From positions 1 to 12,833 of the forward strand of contig CAZSOQ010000152.1 of assembly GCA_964608495.1 (NCBI GenBank): a stretch of 12,833 bases of DNA, in the 5' to 3' direction. The stretch comes from JAKORR01 sp964608495 (GTDB lineage: Bacteria > Armatimonadota > Zipacnadia > Zipacnadales > FEN-943). How positions within the stretch are numbered: the stretch's first letter is position 1; each line of letters opens with the position of its first letter. Below, in pieces: positions 1-5,605 of the stretch. Made by a program: the position numbers and the translations under genes. The notes beneath the pieces are model-generated. The model was not told the origin of the DNA. It worked only from the letters and a program-made list of their open reading frames with translations, and searched no databases.

Positions 1-2
1 GG

Positions 3-1001
3 CGCGGTGAGGCCTGGCTCGTCTGGCTCGATTGCGACGAGGGCCACGAGGCCGCGGCTCGGCTGCGCGGGTCTCTGGACCGCGCCCGGACCCTTCCGCC
101 CCCCGAGCCGCCCGCTCGCGCCATCGCCCCCGGGGCCGAGCTGTCCTGCAACTTCACCTATCCGCGCTACCTGGAGGCCGTCCTCCGGGCGAAGGAGTAC
201 CTCGCGGCGGGCGATATCTATCAGGTGGACCTCTCCCAGCGCTTCTCGGCGCCGTTGTCTGTGGACGGCTGCAGCCTGTACCTGCGCCTGAGGCACACCA
301 ACCCGGCACCCTTCTGCGCCTACCTGCGCTTCGGGCCGGAGGTCGAGCTCCTCAGCTCCTCGCCCGAGCGCTTCCTGCGCCTCGAGCCCGACGGCTTCGT
401 CGAGACGCGGCCCATCAAGGGCACCATCGGCCGCGGCGCCACGCCCGAGGACGACGGCCGCCTGGCCGCGCAGCTCCAGGCCAGCGTCAAGGACCGGGCT
501 GAGCTGCTCATGATCGTGGACCTGGAGCGCAACGACCTCGGCAAGGTCTGCCGGATCGGCAGCGTGCGGGTGCCCGCGCTGTTCTCCCTCGAAAGCTACG
601 AGACCGTTCACCACCTGGTGGCCACAGTGCACGGCCAGCTTCCGCCCGACAAGACCCCCGTGGACCTGCTCCGCGCCACCTTCCCGGGCGGCTCGGTCAC
701 CGGGGCACCCAAGATCCGCTCGATGGAGATCATAGACGAGCTCGAGCCCACCCGCCGCGCCGTCTACACCGGCTCCATCGGCTACCTGTCGGCCCACGGC
801 CGGCTCGACCTCAACATCGTCATCCGCACCTTCATCCTCCGGCGCGGCGAGGCCTTCTACCAGGTGGGCGGCGGCATCGTCGCCGACTCGGACCCCCACC
901 TGGAGTACGTCGAGACCCTCGACAAAGGCCGCGGCCTGGCCCGCGCGCTGTCCGAGGACCTCCCGTCCTCGCTCGACAAAAGCGCCCGCCCGGGCGCATG
1001 A
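3..1001 (+). CDS. pabB: Aminodeoxychorismate synthase component I (PabB), 5' end outside window
   Basis: This is the C-terminal 332 residues of a chorismate-binding enzyme. The frame is open from the first bases, so the start lies upstream, and the internal ATG at 225 is not the real start. PabB, with the glutaminase PabA, aminates chorismate to 4-amino-4-deoxychorismate in the cytoplasm for folate synthesis. Family signatures are clear: FTYPRYLEAV and AAGDIYQVDLSQRF near the window start, NDLGKV, ESYETVHHLV, FPGGSVTGAPKIRSMEIIDE and YTGSIGY. The PIKGT motif (lysine codon at 417-419) favours PabB over TrpE, which usually has alanine there; in PabB this lysine attacks chorismate. The downstream pabC supports the assignment. 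No pabA is visible in the window. TrpE or an isochorismate synthase is the less likely alternative. Confidence 0.93.
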   Translation, partial: RGEAWLVWLDCDEGHEAAARLRGSLDRARTLPPPEPPARAIAPGAELSCNFTYPRYLEAVLRAKEYLAAGDIYQVDLSQRFSAPLSVDGCSLYLRLRHTNPAPFCAYLRFGPEVELLSSSPERFLRLEPDGFVETRPIKGTIGRGATPEDDGRLAAQLQASVKDRAELLMIVDLERNDLGKVCRIGSVRVPALFSLESYETVHHLVATVHGQLPPDKTPVDLLRATFPGGSVTGAPKIRSMEIIDELEPTRRAVYTGSIGYLSAHGRLDLNIVIRTFILRRGEAFYQVGGGIVADSDPHLEYVETLDKGRGLARALSEDLPSSLDKSARPGA

Positions 1002-1043
1002 TGGCCGCGCCTTCCGCCACGTCCCATCGGAGGTGAGGGCAAG

Positions 1044-1913
1044 GTGCAATGGAGTGACGTCGCCTGGCGCGATGGTGAGCTCGTTCCCACCGAGAGCCTG
1101 GCCCTACCCGGCCTGAGTCTGGCGGCCCTGTACGGGCTCGGCCTCTTCGAGACGCTGAGGGTCTACGGCGGCCGTCCCTTTGCCCTCGACCGCCACCTGC
1201 GGCGCATGGGCGCGGGCGCCGCCCAGCTCGACATCGCCACGCCCCACCTCGACCAGCCTGACGCCCTGGCCGGCGCGATCGGGCGCCTCCTGTCCGCCAA
1301 TGCCCTGTCCGACGCGGCCCTGCGCATCACCCTGGCGGCCACGGGCGACGACTGGGACGACCCGCGCCCCACCCTCACCCTGACCGTCCGGCCCTTCAGC
1401 GGCTACCCCCCGGAGTGGTACGAGGCCGGGATTCGCCTGGCAGTGGCGCCCTGGCACCGCTGCGCCGAGGACCTTCACGTACCGCTCAAGTCGGCCAACT
1501 ACCTGACCTGTATCGCCGCTCGCCGCTATGCCCAGCAGCACGGGGCCCAGGAGGCCCTGCTGCTCAACTGCGAAGGCCGCGTGGCCGAGGGCTCCGCCAG
1601 CAACGTCTTCATTGTGGGAAGGTCCGGCGATCTCCAGACTCCAGCTCTCGCCCAGGGCCTGCTCCCGGGCGTGACCAGGGAAATCGTCCTCGAACTCGCC
1701 GCCGAGCTGGGGATCGGCGTCCGCGAGGAGCGCCTGCGCCTGGCCCAGTTCCACGACGCCCCCGAGGTCTTCGTCACTAGCTCCCTCATGGAGATCGTCC
1801 CCGTCAGCGCGGTCGAGGGCGTGACGGCCAGCGCCTGCCCGGGGGAGACTACCACTCGGGTAGCCCAGGCCTACCGGGAGCCTGTCGCGCGGCCGCCCGG
1901 TACTGAATCCTGA
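1044..1913 (+). CDS. pabC: Aminodeoxychorismate lyase, fold-type IV PLP enzyme
   Basis: The 289-residue protein probably splits 4-amino-4-deoxychorismate into p-aminobenzoate and pyruvate, completing the step begun by pabB 42 bp upstream. It starts at GTG, 7 nt after GGAGGTGA (1029-1036). Fold-type IV landmarks are present: LDRHLRRM (R50, usual phosphate-contact arginine), K149 in VPLKSANYL as the Schiff-base lysine, E182 in GRVAEGSASN, and LLPGVTRE as the phosphate loop. The usual DR-x(3)-YGDG-x-FET segment reads LSLAALYGLGLFET, so the aspartates and arginine normally seen there are missing. The length is normal for the family. The same fold includes branched-chain and D-amino acid aminotransferases. 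The choice of PabC rests mainly on its place after pabB, so substrate identity is less certain than the fold. Confidence 0.85.
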   Translation: MQWSDVAWRDGELVPTESLALPGLSLAALYGLGLFETLRVYGGRPFALDRHLRRMGAGAAQLDIATPHLDQPDALAGAIGRLLSANALSDAALRITLAATGDDWDDPRPTLTLTVRPFSGYPPEWYEAGIRLAVAPWHRCAEDLHVPLKSANYLTCIAARRYAQQHGAQEALLLNCEGRVAEGSASNVFIVGRSGDLQTPALAQGLLPGVTREIVLELAAELGIGVREERLRLAQFHDAPEVFVTSSLMEIVPVSAVEGVTASACPGETTTRVAQAYREPVARPPGTES

Positions 1914-2021
1914 TCCCTCGCGCCGTCCTCGCCGGCCCGATCCGCGCCGGGACCTCACCTCGCGCGGCGTCCCTTCTCGAACGAATCCTCGCGCGCGTCG
2001 TGGCCCTGGGCCGCCCGTTTC

Positions 2022-2050
2022 TTGCACCGGCGGGTCGGGTGTCCTACAAT
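2022..2050 (+). promoter_or_regulatory. Sigma70-type promoter of the ferritin gene
   Basis: TTGCAC (2022-2027) and TACAAT (2045-2050) are separated by exactly 17 nt, and each hexamer differs from consensus at one or two positions. In such GC-rich DNA this is unlikely by chance. Transcription should start near 2057, giving a leader of about 60 nt before the ferritin start at 2118. This also rules out the longer reading frame beginning at 2022, whose first codon would be the -35 box. No Fur- or PerR-like operator was recognised around it. Confidence 0.8.
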
Positions 2051-2056
2051 GCTACA

Positions 2057-2094
2057 GGTCCGGGAAGGCAGGGAACGAAGGTGCACACCGGACC
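2057..2094 (+). promoter_or_regulatory. Leader hairpin at the 5' end of the ferritin transcript
   Basis: GGTCCGG (2057-2063) and CCGGACC (2088-2094) form a perfect 7 bp inverted repeat with a 24 nt loop. It begins at the predicted transcription start and ends 23 nt before the start codon. The SD-like G-run (2104-2112) lies outside the stem and stays accessible. It may stabilise the mRNA 5' end or bind a regulator; neither can be shown from sequence. Confidence 0.4.
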
Positions 2095-2117
2095 CCAATC
2101 CGCGGGGGGGATGGCAC

Positions 2118-2621
2118 GTGGCTCTCTCCGAAAAGATGGTACAGAAGATCAACGAGCAGATCACAGCCGAGTTCTACTCGGCGTACTACTACCTCGGCAT
2201 GGCCGTCGCCTTCGACGAGGTGGGCCTGAAGGTGCTCTCCCAGCGCTTCTTCAAGCAGTACGCCGAAGAGATCGAGCACGGGATGAAGTTCCTCAAGCGC
2301 CTCCTTGCCGTCGGGGCGAAGGTCGAGCTCGAGGCGCTCGCCAGGCCGCCGCAGCAGTGGGACTCCGCCGAGCAGATCCTGCAGGCCGCGCGCGACCATG
2401 AGACCTTCGTGACCAGCCTCATCAACGCCCTGGTCGCCCAGGCCGAGGCCGACGGTGACGACGCTACCCGCGACTTCCTGCAGTGGTACGTGGACGAGCA
2501 GGAGGAGGAAGAGGAGAGTATGCAGGAGCTGCTGGACATGGTCAGGGCGGCCGGGCCGCAGGGCCTGGCCTCGGTCGAGCAGCGCGTCGCGGGCATGATG
2601 TCCAGCTCTGGCGGGGGCTAG
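2118..2621 (+). CDS. ftnA: Bacterial non-haem ferritin
   Basis: The 167-residue protein oxidises Fe(II) and stores iron as a ferric mineral inside a 24-subunit cytoplasmic shell. Its length matches E. coli FtnA (165). Ferroxidase-centre residues line up with FtnA shifted by one: E18, E51, H54, E95, Q128 and E131. The N-terminus LSEKMVQKINEQITAEFYSA is typical of the family. I chose GTG at 2118 because it gives the standard N-terminus and follows a G-rich SD (2104-2112). The upstream in-frame extension is rejected because it runs through the promoter. There is no haem-ligand methionine at the bacterioferritin position (W and Q residues dominate there), and FtnA-type alignment fits better. It is followed after 101 bp by a rubrerythrin-like gene, probably co-transcribed. 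An acidic run (EEEEE) marks helix D. Confidence 0.92.
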   Translation: MALSEKMVQKINEQITAEFYSAYYYLGMAVAFDEVGLKVLSQRFFKQYAEEIEHGMKFLKRLLAVGAKVELEALARPPQQWDSAEQILQAARDHETFVTSLINALVAQAEADGDDATRDFLQWYVDEQEEEEESMQELLDMVRAAGPQGLASVEQRVAGMMSSSGGG

Positions 2622-2637
2622 GGGGCCCCAGGCCCCC
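2621..2637 (+). other. GC hairpin directly after the ferritin stop
   Basis: GGGGGCC (2621-2627), loop CCA, GGCCCCC (2631-2637) form a perfect 7 bp stem starting at the last base of the ferritin stop codon. There is no T-run, so it is not a standard intrinsic terminator. It could partly reduce read-through or protect the upstream message, giving unequal output of ferritin and the next gene. Confidence 0.4.
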
Positions 2638-2722
2638 GGCCGCCGATGGCAAGGCGGCGGCTTCCCTGGACGCAGCCCGAGCAGTCGCGGCGGAAAGCCA
2701 GAAGATTGAGGAGGGACGCGAT

Positions 2723-3247
2723 ATGGACGAGGCCGGGATTCTCACGGCGCGGGACATGGTCGAGATGGCCATCCAGACCGAGCAGAACGGCTCTGCCTTC
2801 TACACGGGCGCTGCTGCGCAGGCCGGCAGCCCCGAGATGGCCAAGCTCCTCCGGTGGCTGGCCAGCCAAGAGCAGGAGCACGCATCCGTCTTCCGCACGA
2901 TGCTCACGTCGCCCGAGCGCCACCAGCCTGCCGAGCAGTACGGCGGCCAGCGTTCGGGCTTCGTTCAGGCCCTCCTGGAGGCCCGCGTCCTCCCCGACAA
3001 GGAGACCGGCGCCCAAAGGCTTGCGGCCATGACTGGTGACGAGGAGATCCTCGACTTCGCCCTCGGCTTCGAGAAGGATACCATCCTCTTCATGTACGAA
3101 ATGCGCGACGTGTCCTCCCCGGCATCCCGCGAAACCCTCGACCGCCTGATCCGCGAAGAGAAGACGCACGTCGCCAGGCTTCTGGCTCTTAAGCACGCAC
3201 TGAGGCACCCGGGCGATTCCGGGCCCGAGGCGACCGCCGAGGAATAG
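2723..3247 (+). CDS. Rubrerythrin-like ferritin-family diiron protein
   Basis: The 174-residue, four-helix protein belongs to the rubrerythrin/COG1633-like branch of the ferritin superfamily. Diiron ligand motifs are visible: E20 in AIQTEQNGSAFY, E50-x-x-H53 in SQEQEHASVF, E117 in LGFEKDTILFMYEM and E146-x-x-H149 in REEKTHVARLL. There is no C-terminal CxxC pair, so the rubredoxin domain of classical rubrerythrins is absent and electrons must come from a partner. The start at ATG 2723 follows GAGGAGGGA (2708-2716) by 6 nt; the longer open frame overlapping ferritin is low-complexity shadow sequence. The likely role is peroxide reduction or iron handling with the ferritin upstream. The family is broad, so the exact reaction is uncertain. 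Confidence 0.85.
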   Translation: MDEAGILTARDMVEMAIQTEQNGSAFYTGAAAQAGSPEMAKLLRWLASQEQEHASVFRTMLTSPERHQPAEQYGGQRSGFVQALLEARVLPDKETGAQRLAAMTGDEEILDFALGFEKDTILFMYEMRDVSSPASRETLDRLIREEKTHVARLLALKHALRHPGDSGPEATAEE

Positions 3248-3282
3248 CCGCCCAGGGCCTGGCACCGAGGATTCGGACAGAC

Positions 3283-3316
3283 GGGGGAAGCTCCCGCACG
3301 GACGGGGGCTTCCTCC
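3283..3316 (+). terminator. Probable terminator hairpin after the ferritin/rubrerythrin operon
   Basis: The arms at 3283-3296 and 3303-3316 pair over 14 bp with two G-U wobbles around a 6 nt loop (CACGGA), 36 nt after the stop codon. The following bases (TCTCTGCTC) are pyrimidine-rich but not a true T-run, so termination may be partial or Rho-assisted. Confidence 0.55.
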
Positions 3317-3537
3317 TCTCTGCTCAGAGGCTGGCCACGGACCCTTCCGCGGCGCCCCTCTTCCCGCTCGCGCAAGCCCAGCCCACCGGCCCAGCCGCGC
3401 CCCTGCCCCGGAAAGCATATCCCCGTGCCCGTCAAGTAGGAGCCGGCTATGCCGGCGACCCGGAATGCCTAGAGGCCGCGGCGTCCGCCTTGCCCACTGT
3501 GCGTGTGTCGGGCCCGTCCCCAGGCAACCCCACACGC

Positions 3538-3555
3538 CCCCCGCGAAGGCGGGGG
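3538..3555. other. Short perfect GC hairpin in the intergenic region
   Basis: CCCCCGC, loop GAAG, GCGGGGG: a perfect 7 bp stem about 95 nt before the cyclase start. There is no T-run on either strand next to it. Role unknown. Confidence 0.35.
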
Positions 3556-3622
3556 TAGACCGACGTGCATCAGGAGTGATAGATTCACAGGTGGGGCAGG
3601 GGTCCGGGCAGTCGGGTATACA

Positions 3623-3648
3623 TAAGGTCGACCTCCGGAGGGACCTTA
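3623..3648 (+). promoter_or_regulatory. Stem enclosing the cyclase ribosome binding site
   Basis: TAAGGTC (3623-3629) pairs with GACCTTA (3642-3648). Between them lies the palindrome CCTCCGGAGG (3632-3641), whose right half is the Shine-Dalgarno sequence. The fold would bury the SD and end 1 nt before the ATG at 3650. It could act as a translational gate or thermosensor-like element. The same symmetry could instead be a DNA operator (AGGTCGACCT at 3625-3634 is also palindromic). Confidence 0.4.
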
Positions 3649-3649
3649 C

Positions 3650-5569
3650 ATGAGGCGGCGCGCCGAGGCTGGGCTGCGGGCGGCCGCAGTGGGTACTGGG
3701 GTCCTCCTGGTGCTGGTGGTCGCGCCGGGCGGCCGACCCGGTGGTCGCCTCGAGATCTCCGAACTGCGCACTCTCGACTACCGCTTTCGCCTTCGAGGAG
3801 TCAACCCCCGTCCCGTCGAGCATGTCCTCCTGGTGGCCCTGGACGGCCGCAGCCTGGCTGCTCCTGAGCTGGGCCCCTGGCCCTGGGACAGGGCCGTTCA
3901 CGCCCGCCTGGTCGAGGCCCTCAGCTCCCTGGGCGCGGACGCCATCGCCTTCGACGTCTTCTTCGTTGAGCCCGGTCGCTCGGCGGCCGGCGATGAGAAG
4001 CTCGCCCAGGCCCTTGCCCGCAGCGGCAGGGTCTTCCTCGGCGTCTTCAGCCAGAGCCGGGGCGAGGAGGCGCGGCCCTCCTCGATGGACGAGCGCCTGG
4101 GCACCACCCTCGCCCGCGGCGGAGCTGGCGTGCCCCGCGCGGCCGGCTTCGTGCCGCCGCTCGAGGGCCTCGTCCGTGCAGCCGCCGGCGTCGGCTACAC
4201 CAACATCCTTGGCGATGCCGACGGAATCTACCGCCGCTTCTACCCCGTCCTCGCCGCGGGAACGACCCGCCGCGCCTACCTGTGGCTGCCGCTGGCCATC
4301 CACCGCGTCCGCAGCAGCGCCCGTGTCCCCGAATCCGTCTCCGTGCGTCCCGGCCGCTACGTTGACCTGGGACCCGGCCTGCCTCGCATCCCGGTGGACC
4401 GGCGCGGGCGCTCGCTCATCAGCACCTCGGGCCGGGCGATCCCGACCGTCTCCTGCGTGGACGTCCTGCGCCGCACGGTCGCGCCGGAGCAGGTCCGCGG
4501 CAAGGTCTGCGTCATCGGCGCCACGGCCACTGGGCTATACGACGTGCGGCCCACCCCCATCAACCCCCGCAGCCTGGGCGTCGAGCTGCTCGCCGAATCC
4601 ATCGAAGCCCTCTTCGCCGGCAGTGTGCTTCGCCAGACCGATCCCGGCACGGATTTCCTCATCGCCCTGTTCCTGGGCGTGGCTGTCGTGCTCCTTCCGG
4701 CCAGCCTGACGCCCCTATTCGCCCTCCTCGCCTCCGGCGCGGTCTTCCTGGCCTACAACCTGGTGGCCGTACACTGCTTCGCGGGCAGGAGCCTCGTCCT
4801 CCCCATGGCCGCGCCCGGCATGGCGATGCTTCTCGGCTACGCCGTCGTGGCACTGGCCTTGCTGGTGAGCAGCGAGCGCTCGGCCTGGAAGCTGCGCACC
4901 AGCCTAAGCCTCTACCTGCCCCCCGACATCGCCGCCGAGATCGCTGCCGACCCGGACGCCGTACGCCTCGAAGGCGAGAAGCGCACCCTCACGATCCTCG
5001 TGTCGGACATCCGCGGCTTCACCCCCTTCGCCGAGGGCCACGATCCCGAGACCGTCGTGGGGCGCCTCAACGAGTACTTCGCGGCCATGACCGAGGTCGC
5101 CTGGGCCCACGGCGCCACCGTGGACAAGTTCATCGGCGACGGCCTCTTCATCTTCTTCAACGCCCCTCAGCACCAGGAGGACCACGCCCAGCGCGCCCTC
5201 CACACCGCCATCGAGATGGTGCAGAAGCTGCGCGATCTCAACCTGCTGTGGCAGCAGCGTGGATGGCAGCCCTTCCGCATCGGCATCGCCATCAACACCG
5301 GTGAGGCGATCGTCGGGAACATGGGCGCGCTCGGCCGACGCGTCTCCTACACGGCCATCGGCGACGCCGTCAACGTGACCTTCTACCTCGAGGGCATGAC
5401 CGGGGAGCTGGGCGAGGACATCCTGCTCACCCAGAACACCCGTGACCTTCTGCAGGACGGGTCGCCGGTCGAGCTGGTCGGTGACCTCGAACTGGGGGGC
5501 AGGAAGGACCTGGTTACCGTCTACTCCCTGGCGGTACCGGAGGCATCCTCCGAGCGTGGAGCCGACTAG
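3650..5569 (+). CDS. CHASE2-domain transmembrane class III adenylate/guanylate cyclase
   Basis: A 639-residue receptor cyclase. An N-terminal membrane helix (about 8-27) leads to an extracytoplasmic CHASE2 domain (about 38-325, with LRTLDYRFRLR and DAIAFDVFFVEP signatures). Three membrane helices follow (about 335-355, 358-380, 385-410), then a cytoplasmic class III catalytic domain (about 440-630). Metal-binding aspartates D453 (VSDIRGFT) and D497 (FIGDGLF) are present, as are substrate-selecting K493 and T568, which favour ATP. N575 is present, but the arginine expected four residues later is tyrosine (Y579 in VNVTFYLE), so turnover may be low. Start: ATG 7 nt after GGAGGG (3637-3642). The next gene begins 36 bp downstream and encodes a FecR-domain membrane protein; I infer an operon. 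CHASE2 ligands are generally unknown. Confidence 0.92.
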   Translation: MRRRAEAGLRAAAVGTGVLLVLVVAPGGRPGGRLEISELRTLDYRFRLRGVNPRPVEHVLLVALDGRSLAAPELGPWPWDRAVHARLVEALSSLGADAIAFDVFFVEPGRSAAGDEKLAQALARSGRVFLGVFSQSRGEEARPSSMDERLGTTLARGGAGVPRAAGFVPPLEGLVRAAAGVGYTNILGDADGIYRRFYPVLAAGTTRRAYLWLPLAIHRVRSSARVPESVSVRPGRYVDLGPGLPRIPVDRRGRSLISTSGRAIPTVSCVDVLRRTVAPEQVRGKVCVIGATATGLYDVRPTPINPRSLGVELLAESIEALFAGSVLRQTDPGTDFLIALFLGVAVVLLPASLTPLFALLASGAVFLAYNLVAVHCFAGRSLVLPMAAPGMAMLLGYAVVALALLVSSERSAWKLRTSLSLYLPPDIAAEIAADPDAVRLEGEKRTLTILVSDIRGFTPFAEGHDPETVVGRLNEYFAAMTEVAWAHGATVDKFIGDGLFIFFNAPQHQEDHAQRALHTAIEMVQKLRDLNLLWQQRGWQPFRIGIAINTGEAIVGNMGALGRRVSYTAIGDAVNVTFYLEGMTGELGEDILLTQNTRDLLQDGSPVELVGDLELGGRKDLVTVYSLAVPEASSERGAD

Positions 5570-5605
5570 GCCCCACGACTCGAGACCCGCGGGAGGTGTA
5601 CTGCA

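Larger units (their letters stand above)
3248..3649. other. About 400 bases without a convincing gene; several hairpins
   Basis: Between the rubrerythrin-like gene and the cyclase no frame has a protein-like composition plus an SD. The stretch holds a 14 bp hairpin after the upstream stop (3283-3316), GCCGGC-TAT-GCCGGC (3442-3456), CCCCCGC-GAAG-GCGGGGG (3538-3555) and a stem around the next SD (3623-3648). A weak -10-like TATACA lies at 3617-3622 without a credible -35 box. It probably contains the cyclase operon promoter, but I cannot place it. No riboswitch class was recognised. Confidence 0.6.

Noticed and set aside
2022..2117. N-terminal extension of the ferritin frame up to 2022
   Set aside because: It runs over the -35 and -10 boxes and the leader, has no ferritin homology, and the GTG at 2118 has an SD and gives the family-standard length.
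2483..2722. Extension of the rubrerythrin-like frame into the ferritin gene
   Set aside because: The extra residues are Gly/Ala/Arg-rich shadow sequence; ATG 2723 has a strong SD and starts the recognisable helix.
3442..3530. Possible cobalamin-type riboswitch (an ACTGT-like segment near 3496 and GC stems)
   Set aside because: The other conserved boxes of that class are missing and the downstream genes have no link to cobalamin.
3465..3653. Small 62-codon frame upstream of the cyclase
   Set aside because: It has no SD, its composition is unlike a protein, and it overlaps the cyclase start and the hairpins.
2618..4303. 561-codon open frame on the minus strand
   Set aside because: It is antisense to the rubrerythrin-like gene and cyclase, has low-complexity Gly/Arg/Ala composition and no family motif; long antisense frames are expected in such GC-rich DNA. 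The same applies to the minus frames at 1104-2027, 6455-7687, 7533-8651 and 11237-12271.
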